NCBI GenBank assembly: GCA_003263775.1
Contig: JYJJ01000001.1
Span: 1-64,000 of the forward strand
Reading direction: 5' to 3'
Length of the DNA stretch: 64,000 nt
Source: Vibrio maritimus
GTDB taxonomy: Bacteria; Pseudomonadota; Gammaproteobacteria; Enterobacterales; Vibrionaceae
Part shown: one piece after another, positions 42,464 to 50,209 of the stretch
How the letters are laid out: each line of letters opens with the position of its first letter
How positions within the stretch are numbered: the stretch's first letter is position 1
Position numbers and translations under genes: made by a program
Notes under the pieces: model-generated
The model's database searches: none
Told to the model about the DNA's origin: nothing
Seen by the model: the letters and a program-made list of their open reading frames with translations, nothing else

Positions 42464-43891
42464 ATGAGCAAAGAAATTAAAGCCCAAGTTGTTGTACTTG
42501 GTTCTGGTCCTGCTGGTTACTCTGCCGCATTCCGCTGTGCAGACCTAGGTCTTGAAACTGTTCTTATCGAACGTTATAGCACCCTAGGTGGTGTTTGTCT
42601 GAATGTGGGTTGTATCCCATCTAAAGCACTTCTTCACGTTTCAAAAGTTATCGAAGAAGCTAAAGCAATGGCTGAACATGGTGTTGTTTTCGGTGAGCCA
42701 CAAACAGACATCAACAAGATCCGTATCTGGAAAGAGAAGGTTGTAAACCAGCTAACTGGTGGTCTTGGCGGTATGGCTAAGATGCGTAAAGTTAACATCG
42801 TTAACGGTTACGGTAAGTTCACTGGCCCTAACTCTATCCTTGTTGAAGGTGAAGGCGAGTCAACAACAGTAACGTTTGACAACGCAATCATCGCAGCAGG
42901 TTCTCGTCCGATCAAACTGCCATTCATTCCACACGAAGATCCACGTATCTGGGACTCAACTGACGCTCTTGAGCTAAAAGAAGTACCAGGAAAACTGCTT
43001 ATCATGGGTGGTGGTATCATCGGTCTAGAAATGGCAACGGTTTACCACTCGCTAGGTTCTAAAGTTGACGTCGTTGAGATGTTTGACCAGCTTATCCCAG
43101 CCGCGGATAAAGATATGGTTAAGGTTTACACCAAGCGTATTAAGAACAAGTTCAACTTGATGCTTGAGACCAAAGTAACGGCTGTTGAAGCGAAAGAAGA
43201 CGGTATTTACGTTTCAATGGAAGGCAAAAAAGCCCCTGCTGAAGCTGAGCGTTACGATGCAGTTCTTGTTGCTATCGGTCGTGTACCAAACGGTAAGCTT
43301 CTTGATGCAGAGAAAGCGGGTATTGAAGTGGATGAGCGCGGCTTTATCAATGTTGATAAGCAAATGCGTACCAACGTTCCACACATCCACGCTATCGGCG
43401 ACATCGTGGGTCAACCAATGCTTGCTCACAAAGGTGTGCATGAAGGTCACGTAGCGGCAGAGGTTATCTCTGGTAAGAAGCACTACTTTGACCCGAAAGT
43501 TATTCCTTCAATTGCTTACACTGAGCCAGAAGTGGCATGGGTCGGTAAGACAGAAAAAGAAGCGAAAGCAGAAGGTATCAACTACGAAGTGGCGACATTC
43601 CCATGGGCTGCATCTGGCCGCGCTATCGCGTCTGACTGTGCTGATGGTATGACTAAGCTTATCTTTGATAAAGAGTCTCACCGTGTCATTGGTGGTGCTA
43701 TCGTTGGTACTAACGGTGGTGAACTGCTTGGTGAAATCGGTCTGGCGATCGAGATGGGTTGTGATGCAGAAGATATCGCTCTGACTATTCACGCTCACCC
43801 AACACTACACGAATCTGTAGGTCTTGCAGCAGAAGTATTTGAAGGCACAATCACTGACCTTCCAAATGCTAAAGCGAAGAAAAAGAAGTAA
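42464..43891 (+). CDS. lpdA: Dihydrolipoamide dehydrogenase LpdA (E3)
   Basis: A flavoprotein that reoxidises lipoamide in pyruvate and 2-oxoglutarate dehydrogenases and the glycine cleavage system. At 475 residues it has the FAD motif VVLGSGPAGYSAAF, the redox pair in GGVCLNVGCIPSKALLH, the NAD motif IMGGGIIGLEMAT, and the C-terminal interface with the catalytic His-Glu in IHAHPTLHESVG. Separation from aceF suggests independent transcription, fitting its use in several complexes. Confidence 0.98.
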   Translation: MSKEIKAQVVVLGSGPAGYSAAFRCADLGLETVLIERYSTLGGVCLNVGCIPSKALLHVSKVIEEAKAMAEHGVVFGEPQTDINKIRIWKEKVVNQLTGGLGGMAKMRKVNIVNGYGKFTGPNSILVEGEGESTTVTFDNAIIAAGSRPIKLPFIPHEDPRIWDSTDALELKEVPGKLLIMGGGIIGLEMATVYHSLGSKVDVVEMFDQLIPAADKDMVKVYTKRIKNKFNLMLETKVTAVEAKEDGIYVSMEGKKAPAEAERYDAVLVAIGRVPNGKLLDAEKAGIEVDERGFINVDKQMRTNVPHIHAIGDIVGQPMLAHKGVHEGHVAAEVISGKKHYFDPKVIPSIAYTEPEVAWVGKTEKEAKAEGINYEVATFPWAASGRAIASDCADGMTKLIFDKESHRVIGGAIVGTNGGELLGEIGLAIEMGCDAEDIALTIHAHPTLHESVGLAAEVFEGTITDLPNAKAKKKK

Positions 43892-43910
43892 GTTCTGAAT
43901 AAAGAAAAAC

Positions 43911-43937
43911 GGCCAGTATTGATACTGGCGTTTTTTT
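43911..43937. terminator. Terminator of lpdA
   Basis: GCCAGTAT and ATACTGGC pair around a 2-base loop and are followed by seven T. Upstream A residues mean it may also serve the convergent luxR-type gene. Confidence 0.88.
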
Positions 43938-43969
43938 ATGGTCTTGATAAACAAGTCTCGATAAGCAAA

Positions 43970-44596
43970 CTATGATGCGTGCGCGTCACCGTTGTTGTAA
44001 ATACACACCATATCCATATAGCAATCAGTGAGTGATTTTACTGTATCGCTATCGTTCGTGCGCATTGCTTCTACAAATAGTGAGTAGCAAAGGCCATGGA
44101 ATAGGCTAGTTAGGTGTTTTGGATTGTGGTGCGGGCAAACCTCGCCGCGTTCAATGGCCTTAATAAACATGTTTTCAATTAAAGCTTGGCTGGTTTTGTT
44201 TGAGCTAACAAACAGCGGCCAAACTTCATCACGTGTTGATGTGCTCCACTCAAACCAGACTTTATTCCAGTGACAATCTTCGACCACCATGTCGACCACA
44301 CCATCTAGGATGTTCACCAAGTTGTCTTTGATGTTCACATCTAGGTCAATCGTGTTGGATAGAAAGTTTGAATACTGGCATACGACGTGATTGAGTACTT
44401 CATCCACTAAATCTTCACGAGTTGGGAAATAGTTGAATACTGTTGCCACTGAGACCTGTGCGATTTCAGCGATATCGGCGTGTCCCCCGCGTCCAATGTC
44501 GCGCTTTGCAAATACTTCAAGCGCTATCTCCATAAGCTGTAGTTTACGCTTTTGCGGAGACAGACGAGTCCTAGGTCTTTTTACTATAGAGTCCAT
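43970..44596 (-). CDS. luxR: Quorum-sensing master regulator of the LuxR/HapR/OpaR type
   Basis: A TetR-family DNA-binding protein that controls high-cell-density genes in vibrios. It is unrelated to the V. fischeri LuxR. The start MDSIVKRPRTRLSPQKRK matches the family. The helix-turn-helix covers GGHADIAEIAQVSVATVFNYFPTREDLVDEVLNHV. The ligand/dimer domain has DCHWNKVWFEWSTSTRDEVWPLFVS and MFIKAIERGEVC. I take the ATG at 44596 (208 residues), which has AAGGA 8 bases upstream. An in-frame TTG at 44614 would add six residues. A Qrr sRNA-type pairing sequence overlaps the ribosome-binding site. The C-terminal third is more diverged from V. harveyi LuxR than the N-terminal part. Confidence 0.95.
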   Translation of the reverse strand: MDSIVKRPRTRLSPQKRKLQLMEIALEVFAKRDIGRGGHADIAEIAQVSVATVFNYFPTREDLVDEVLNHVVCQYSNFLSNTIDLDVNIKDNLVNILDGVVDMVVEDCHWNKVWFEWSTSTRDEVWPLFVSSNKTSQALIENMFIKAIERGEVCPHHNPKHLTSLFHGLCYSLFVEAMRTNDSDTVKSLTDCYMDMVCIYNNGDAHAS

Positions 44597-44605
44597 ATTG
44601 TTTTT

Positions 44606-44633
44606 CCTTGCCAACGATTGTCGAGGTGGTGAC
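44606..44633 (-). promoter_or_regulatory. Predicted Qrr sRNA pairing site on the luxR-type mRNA
   Basis: The minus strand reads TCACCACCTCGACAATCG then TTGGCAAGG, ending in the ribosome-binding site. It resembles, with several mismatches, the complement of the conserved Qrr core (recalled as TCACTAACAACGTCAGTTGG). In V. harveyi and V. cholerae, Qrr RNAs with Hfq pair here to block translation at low cell density. Confidence 0.65.
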
Positions 44634-44828
44634 TTTTTATTAGTCGCCTTATTCCTCGTTTATTATGAGTCAGCCATTTCACATGACGGAAAACCACATA
44701 AACCCTTCGACCGATGACGTTATACCAGTCTTTGTAGGGTTATTTCCAAAATGGAAATTAACTGCTCCTATTTTTCTAATTCCAAATAAGTGTAATGGTG
44801 CATATGTTAATGGTCAATAGTCATACAC

Positions 44829-44840
44829 TGATAATTATCA
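44829..44840. promoter_or_regulatory. LuxR/HapR-type palindrome, possible autoregulatory site
   Basis: TGATAATTATCA is a perfect 12-base palindrome. It resembles the core of LuxR/HapR binding sites (TTATTGATAAATTTATCAATAA). It lies about 235 bases before the luxR-type start. Confidence 0.45.
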
Positions 44841-45112
44841 TAATTAAGAGTAATTTATCTGCGTATCACATTTTGTTGTGAAATTAATATAAATTTTCAA
44901 CAGAAGACGTTAACAGTGGAGCGGTTATTGTTGTTGCTACAAAGGACTATGAGCGTGCTGCGGGTTTTTATCGGATGGTATAAAGTGATACTATTGCGCG
45001 CAAATTGACAGGCATGCCTAGGCGAGCGACTTTATCTTGATGTTTTATACTCTATCAAGGTGCGCGGTCATGGCTGCGTTTGTTCTACCCACATACCAAC
45101 ATCGAGATAGAT

Positions 45113-45643
45113 ATGAAACATACTGTAGAAGTCATGATCTCTGAGCAAGAAGTTCATGAGCGTGTACAAGTGTTAGGCAAAGCCATCACCGAACATTACC
45201 AAGGCAGCGAAGATCTAGTGATGGTCGGTCTGCTTCGTGGTTCATTTGTGTTTATGGCGGATTTGGCGCGTGCGATTGATTTGACCCACTGCGTGGACTT
45301 CATGACTGCTTCTAGCTACGGCAACACGATGGAAAGCTCTCGCGATGTGCGCATTCTTAAAGATCTTGATGATGACATTAAAGGTAAAGACGTACTGCTA
45401 GTTGAAGACATTATCGATACAGGCAACACGCTAAACAAAGTGAAAGAGATTCTGTCGCTGCGCGAGCCTAAGTCTATCGAGATTTGTACGCTACTGGACA
45501 AACCTTCTCGCCGTGAAGTTGACGTTGATGTGAAGTGGATTGGTTTTGAGATCCCAGACGAGTTTGTTGTGGGCGTAGGTATCGATTACGCTCAGAAATA
45601 TCGTCACCTACCATACATTGGCAAGGTAGTGCCTCAAGAGTAA
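45113..45643 (+). CDS. hpt: Hypoxanthine phosphoribosyltransferase
   Basis: Hpt salvages hypoxanthine (and guanine) with PRPP to make IMP and GMP. It has 176 residues. The PRPP motif reads [31 protein letters not shown] and the C-terminal [24 protein letters not shown] are diagnostic. The ATG at 45113 gives the standard N-terminus MKHTVEVMI. It converges on can across a shared terminator, the same order as E. coli hpt-can. Confidence 0.97.
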   Translation: MKHTVEVMISEQEVHERVQVLGKAITEHYQGSEDLVMVGLLRGSFVFMADLARAIDLTHCVDFMTASSYGNTMESSRDVRILKDLDDDIKGKDVLLVEDIIDTGNTLNKVKEILSLREPKSIEICTLLDKPSRREVDVDVKWIGFEIPDEFVVGVGIDYAQKYRHLPYIGKVVPQE

Positions 45644-45656
45644 TCTCTCGAGCAAT

Positions 45657-45684
45657 AAAAAAGCCCACTTTAGTGGGCTTTTTT
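45657..45684. terminator. Bidirectional terminator between hpt and can
   Basis: AAGCCCACT and AGTGGGCTT form a stem flanked by A and T runs, so it serves both convergent genes. Confidence 0.9.
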
Positions 45685-45704
45685 CGATTCTGTGCGAGGT
45701 ATTT

Positions 45705-46355
45705 TTACTCAGCGTTGAGAATTGTCTGCATTGCAGTTTGGTAGTTTGCTTCTAGCGTCTCGCGGCTTGAGCAGCGAACGCCCAAATCTTGCAACTTACC
45801 ATCGCCGATACCATAGACAACGCCATGCACTTCCACATCTTGGCCTCTTTCCCAAGCGTTTTGCAAGATAGTTGAGTTACCTAGGTTGTACACCTGTTCA
45901 GCAACGTTGATCTCGCAGAGCTTGTCACCCCACGCTTCACGTGGCAGTTCATTTAAGAAATTGCGGTGCTTAAGGTACAGATCGCGAATATGTAGAAGCC
46001 AGTTATTGATAAGACCTAATTGAGGATTGTCGATCGCCGCATTCACGCCGCCACAGCCGTAGTGGCCACACACGATAATGTGTTTCACCTTAAGCACGTC
46101 AACCGCGTATTGCACCACAGACAAGCAGTTTAAGTCGGTATGAATGACTTGGTTAGCCACGTTTCGATGAACAAAAAGCTCACCTGAATACAGGCCTGTT
46201 AGTCGCTCTGCTGGGACTCGGCTATCGGAACAACCGATCCAAAGAAAACCCGGGCTTTGTCCCTCTTCAAGCTTAGCGAAATACTCTGGACGCTCAGAGG
46301 TGATCTCTTGCGACCATTTTGAGTTGTTGTCAAAAAGTTGTTTGATTTCCGGCAT
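45705..46355 (-). CDS. can: Beta-class carbonic anhydrase Can
   Basis: Can interconverts carbon dioxide and bicarbonate in the cytoplasm. It has 216 residues. Zinc ligands and the catalytic dyad are seen in [12 protein letters not shown] and [13 protein letters not shown]. The ATG at 46355 (MPEIKQLF) has AAGGGA upstream, and an in-frame ATG at 46370 is less likely. It is divergent from a SulP transporter gene, and their shared upstream region has three copies of GTNACAAATT. Confidence 0.96.
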   Translation of the reverse strand: MPEIKQLFDNNSKWSQEITSERPEYFAKLEEGQSPGFLWIGCSDSRVPAERLTGLYSGELFVHRNVANQVIHTDLNCLSVVQYAVDVLKVKHIIVCGHYGCGGVNAAIDNPQLGLINNWLLHIRDLYLKHRNFLNELPREAWGDKLCEINVAEQVYNLGNSTILQNAWERGQDVEVHGVVYGIGDGKLQDLGVRCSSRETLEANYQTAMQTILNAE

Positions 46356-46393
46356 GGTACTTCCCTTCAATAAGTCGCCACACTATACACAAT

Positions 46394-46490
46394 GTTACAA
46401 ATTGAATCTCGTTAAAAAGTGTCACAAATTCACTCATCTGACGTGTTCTTGCACGTAAAATCAGTCATTTAACGATTGCGTGACAAATTG
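46394..46490 (+). repeat. Three GTNACAAATT repeats in the can-SulP divergent promoter region
   Basis: GTTACAAATTG (46394), GTCACAAATTC (46421) and GTGACAAATTG (46480) share GTNACAAATT in the same orientation. The third is part of the palindrome TGACAAATTGTCA (46481-46493). They may be binding sites of a regulator shared by both genes. Confidence 0.45.
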
Positions 46491-46588
46491 TCATAACTTA
46501 TGTCGAATGAGCAGTATTTAATAAATATTAACTCGTCGACACATTTGTTAACCTGAATCAATTTTTTGGTTATTTTTCAGGGATAGTA

Positions 46589-48235
46589 ATGAAGTTGGGA
46601 CGTCGTTTTGAAGATATTAACCTAAAAGGAGATCTGTTTGGTGGTGTGACCACCGCGATTATCTCTTTGCCACTTGCGCTCGCATTTGGTGTTGCCTCTG
46701 GAGCAGGCGCTGAAGCGGGTTTATGGGGCGCGATCATGGTTGGCTTGTTCGCCGCGTTATTCGGCGGTTCATCCACTTTGATTTCCGAGCCGACCGGTCC
46801 GATGACCGTCATTATGACGGCCGTGTTAACCAGCATGATGGCCAAATACCCAGAAACCGGGCTAGCCATGACCTTTACTGTGGTCATGATGGCGGGTGTG
46901 TTTCAGATATTGCTTGGTACATTGAAGCTAGGGAAATACGTCACCTTGATGCCATACAGTGTGGTGTCGGGTTTTATGTCAGGGATTGGCGTTATTCTTA
47001 TCATACTTCAGTTAGCACCTTTGCTTGGGCAAGCCGCACCATCTGGGGGAGTGATTGGTACCTTAACAGCGCTGCCAGATATGTTGGCGAATATTGACGT
47101 AGCAGAGCTGTTTTTGGGTGCGTTGACACTCGCGATTCTGTTTCTATTACCTAAAAAGTATCGTCAACATGTGCCGCCACAGCTTGTTGCCTTGGTGGCA
47201 GTGACACTGTTGTCCGTACTGCTATTCGACGATGGGTCGATTCGCCGCATAGGTGAGATTCCTGCGGGCTTACCGTCACTGGTGATGCCGCACTTCAATG
47301 CCGAAATGTTCACCGAGATGGTGATAGATGCTTTGGTACTCGGCACACTTGGCTGTATCGATACACTGCTTACTGCTGTTATCGGTGACTCACTGACTCG
47401 TAAAGAGCACGACTCTGATAAAGAGCTACGTGGTCAGGGTCTTGCTAACCTACTGGCTGGTTTGTTTGGTGCGCTACCTGGTGCTGGTGCGACGATGGGG
47501 ACAGTGACCAACATTCAGGTTGGGGCTCGTTCACCTCTTTCTGGCGTGATTCGCGCTTTGGTACTGATGTTGGTGGTTTTGGTCGCCAGTGGTTTGACAG
47601 AGCCGATCCCAATGGCGGTTCTAGCAGGTATCGCGGTGTATGTGGGCTTCAATATCTTGGATTGGAGTTTTATTCAGCGAGCTCACAAAGTCAGTATCCC
47701 GGGTATGGCCATCATGTATGGTGTAATGCTTCTGACAGTGTTTGTTGACTTGATTGTTGCAGTCGGACTTGGCGTATTCATCTCAAACATCATCATTATC
47801 GAGCGTTTGAGCCGCGAGCAAGCAAGACAGGTAAAAGCCATTAGTGATGCTGATGATGACGATGTGCCACTGACGGATGCGGAAAAAGCACTGCTTGATA
47901 AGTCGCAAGGTAAAGTACTGTTTTTCTATTTGTCAGGACCGATGATCTTCAGTGTATCGAAAGCGATCTCTAGGCAGCACTCGAGCATTTCTGATTATCA
48001 AGCGATGATCCTCGATTTGACGGATGTGCCTATGATTGACGTGACAGTCGGTTTGGCATTGGAAAATGCGATTAAGGATGCGCAAGATGCTCATTGTCAT
48101 GTGTACTTACTCTGTCCACACGATAAGATCCGTCAGCAACTTGATAAATTCCACGTTATTGATTTGGTCCCGGATGACAATATCTTCATTCAACGTGAAG
48201 CGGCTTTAGAGGCGGCACATGTGGCGACGGCATAG
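46589..48235 (+). CDS. SulP family anion transporter, candidate bicarbonate transporter
   Basis: An inner-membrane SLC26/SulP transporter of 548 residues with 10 or more hydrophobic helices and a C-terminal cytoplasmic STAS domain. The N-terminal domain has GGVTTAIISLPLALAFGVASGAG and LISEPTGPMTVIM. The central part has LGCIDTLLTAVIGDSLTRKEHDSDKE and LLAGLFGALPGAG. The STAS domain lies around FYLSGPMIFSVSKAIS. Family members carry sulfate, dicarboxylates or bicarbonate. Its place next to can suggests bicarbonate, by inference only. A terminator follows at 48255. Confidence 0.88.
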   Translation: MKLGRRFEDINLKGDLFGGVTTAIISLPLALAFGVASGAGAEAGLWGAIMVGLFAALFGGSSTLISEPTGPMTVIMTAVLTSMMAKYPETGLAMTFTVVMMAGVFQILLGTLKLGKYVTLMPYSVVSGFMSGIGVILIILQLAPLLGQAAPSGGVIGTLTALPDMLANIDVAELFLGALTLAILFLLPKKYRQHVPPQLVALVAVTLLSVLLFDDGSIRRIGEIPAGLPSLVMPHFNAEMFTEMVIDALVLGTLGCIDTLLTAVIGDSLTRKEHDSDKELRGQGLANLLAGLFGALPGAGATMGTVTNIQVGARSPLSGVIRALVLMLVVLVASGLTEPIPMAVLAGIAVYVGFNILDWSFIQRAHKVSIPGMAIMYGVMLLTVFVDLIVAVGLGVFISNIIIIERLSREQARQVKAISDADDDDVPLTDAEKALLDKSQGKVLFFYLSGPMIFSVSKAISRQHSSISDYQAMILDLTDVPMIDVTVGLALENAIKDAQDAHCHVYLLCPHDKIRQQLDKFHVIDLVPDDNIFIQREAALEAAHVATA

Positions 48236-48254
48236 GGACAGGTAGCTTTACAGG

Positions 48255-48289
48255 AAAGCGAGTGCTGATTTATCACACTCGCTTTTTTT
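48255..48289 (+). terminator. Terminator of the SulP transporter gene
   Basis: AAAGCGAGTG and CACTCGCTTT form a 10-bp stem with an 11-base loop, followed by seven T. Confidence 0.88.
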
Positions 48290-48415
48290 ATATTCATTTT
48301 TGCTAATTGACTTGAAAACTGGTGCAGCAATCATCATGTGTAGTACCATCAGATAACTTTTCGATATTGATGGAAATATTCCAGTTTCTATCAAGGCAGA
48401 TTTTGGAAACGAGCT

Positions 48416-49336
48416 ATGGTCGCATTAGAAATAGAACAGCTAAAAAAAACATACGCCGGCGGCTTTGAAGCGCTTAAAGGTGTGAGCCTGACCGTTGAGC
48501 AAGGTGACTTTTACGCATTGCTTGGGCCTAACGGAGCGGGGAAGTCGACCACCATCGGCATTATCACTTCATTGGTTAACAAAACCTCAGGTAAAGTGAG
48601 CGTGTTTGGTCATGATATCGATAAAGAGCTAGAGCTCGCGAAGCAGCAATTAGGCTTAGTGCCGCAAGAGTTCAACTTCAACCAGTTTGAAACGGTGGAG
48701 CAAATTGTCCTCCAGCAAGCGGGTTACTACGGCGTACCGAAAGATGTCGCTAAACAAAGAGCACAGAAGTACCTATCTCAGCTTGATTTGTGGGAAAAGC
48801 GCAGCGAGCGTGCTCGTCATTTGTCGGGTGGTATGAAGCGTCGTCTGATGATTGCTCGCGCCTTGATGCATGAGCCTAAACTGCTGATCTTGGATGAACC
48901 AACCGCAGGGGTGGATATTGAACTTCGCCGCTCTATGTGGGATTTTCTTAAAGAGATCAATCGTCAAGGTATTACTATTATTTTGACGACTCACTACCTT
49001 GAAGAAGCGGAGCTGCTGTGTCGTAACATCGGTATTATTCAGCGCGGTGAGCTGATTGAGAACACGTCGATGAAAGCGCTGCTGAATAAACTGCATGTCG
49101 AGACCTTCATTCTTGATATCGAAGGTGATGCAGATATCCCTGAGCTTGAGGGTGTGAATGCGCAGCATCTGGTCAATGGCTCTTTAGAGATTGAAATTGA
49201 GAAGACTCAGGGGCTTAACCATATCTTCAGTCAGCTATCGGCTTCTGGCATTAAAGTATTATCAATGAGAAACAAAGCGAACCGACTTGAAGAGCTGTTT
49301 GTCTCCATTGTTCGTGAACAAACGGAGACAAAATAA
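48416..49336 (+). CDS. yadG: ABC transporter ATP-binding protein YadG
   Basis: The nucleotide-binding subunit of an ABC-2 exporter, 306 residues. Walker A reads LLGPNGAGKSTTIG, the signature is HLSGGMKRRLMIARAL and Walker B is LLILDEPTAGVD. The switch His is in ILTTHYLEEAE. It overlaps yadH by one base (TAATG). The substrate is unknown. A GGAAACGAG site precedes the ATG. The can-yadG-yadH neighbourhood is as in E. coli, apart from the SulP gene. Confidence 0.93.
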   Translation: MVALEIEQLKKTYAGGFEALKGVSLTVEQGDFYALLGPNGAGKSTTIGIITSLVNKTSGKVSVFGHDIDKELELAKQQLGLVPQEFNFNQFETVEQIVLQQAGYYGVPKDVAKQRAQKYLSQLDLWEKRSERARHLSGGMKRRLMIARALMHEPKLLILDEPTAGVDIELRRSMWDFLKEINRQGITIILTTHYLEEAELLCRNIGIIQRGELIENTSMKALLNKLHVETFILDIEGDADIPELEGVNAQHLVNGSLEIEIEKTQGLNHIFSQLSASGIKVLSMRNKANRLEELFVSIVREQTETK

Positions 49337-50112
49337 TGAACATGTATGGTTTGTATTGGACGGCTTTTAAGAGCTTACTGACCAAAGAGATCAATCGCTT
49401 CACACGTATTTGGGTGCAAACTCTGGTACCGCCAGCGATCACCATGACGCTGTACTTTATTATCTTTGGCAGCCTTATTGGCTCACGCATCGGCGAGATG
49501 AACGGCTTTAGTTACATGGAGTACATTGTGCCGGGTCTTATCATGATGTCGGTAATTACTAACTCTTACTCCAACGTGGCATCGTCATTCTTCAGCGCTA
49601 AGTTTCAGCGCAATATTGAGGAGTTGCTCGTCGCACCGGTGCCAAACTACATCATTATTGCAGGCTTTGTGATGGGCGGCGTAGTGCGTGGGTTACTCGT
49701 AGGTACCATAGTGACGATTGTATCGCTGCTGTTTGTCGATCTGCGTGTAGAGCACTGGGGCATCATTATTGCGACGGTATTTTTAACCTCGGTAGTATTT
49801 TCACTGGGCGGTCTCATCAACGCCGTGTTTGCTAAGACATTCGATGATATCTCTATTATTCCAACGTTTGTGCTGACCCCACTGACTTACCTTGGCGGCG
49901 TATTCTATTCGATAAGCTTGCTGCCTGATTTTTGGCAGGGCGTGTCGAAAATCAATCCTATTGTCTACATGGTCAACGCGTTCCGCTACGGATTTTTGGG
50001 TGTGTCGGATGTAGGGATTGTGACATCTTTTGGCGTACTCTTAGCGTTTATCGTGGTACTTTATGGTGTAGCCCATCATTTAGTGACCAAGGGAATTGGC
50101 CTGAGAAGCTAA
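49336..50112 (+). CDS. yadH: ABC-2 type transporter permease YadH
   Basis: The membrane subunit that partners YadG, 258 residues and about six hydrophobic helices. [52 protein letters not shown] and [22 protein letters not shown] are conserved in the family. It is translationally coupled to yadG. A hairpin follows at 50158. Confidence 0.93.
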   Translation: MNMYGLYWTAFKSLLTKEINRFTRIWVQTLVPPAITMTLYFIIFGSLIGSRIGEMNGFSYMEYIVPGLIMMSVITNSYSNVASSFFSAKFQRNIEELLVAPVPNYIIIAGFVMGGVVRGLLVGTIVTIVSLLFVDLRVEHWGIIIATVFLTSVVFSLGGLINAVFAKTFDDISIIPTFVLTPLTYLGGVFYSISLLPDFWQGVSKINPIVYMVNAFRYGFLGVSDVGIVTSFGVLLAFIVVLYGVAHHLVTKGIGLRS

Positions 50113-50157
50113 GGCTTTTTGGCAAGTTCCAAGATCACAGCGACAAGCGAATGAAAC

Positions 50158-50183
50158 AAGTGGTGGCCTCGGTCACCACTTTT
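50158..50183 (+). terminator. Terminator of yadGH
   Basis: AAGTGGTG and CACCACTT pair around an 8-base loop, followed by four T. It lies just before the glnE ribosome-binding site. Confidence 0.7.
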
Positions 50184-50209
50184 GTTATGAGTCGAGACAA
50201 GGACGACAA

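Larger units (their letters stand above)
44597..45112. other. 516-base divergent regulatory region between luxR and hpt
   Basis: Non-coding and AT-rich. It holds the untranslated leader of the luxR-type gene with a Qrr target (44606-44633), a TGATAATTATCA palindrome (44829), and a TTGACA box at 45005 that may belong to the hpt promoter. I see no small gene. Confidence 0.65.

Noticed and set aside
44597..44614. TTG start adding six residues to the luxR-type protein
   Set aside because: The ATG at 44596 has AAGGA at good spacing and gives the family N-terminus MDSI.
45005..45051. TTGACA and TATACT as the hpt promoter
   Set aside because: The two boxes are 35 bases apart, and no good partner at 16-18 bases was found for either.
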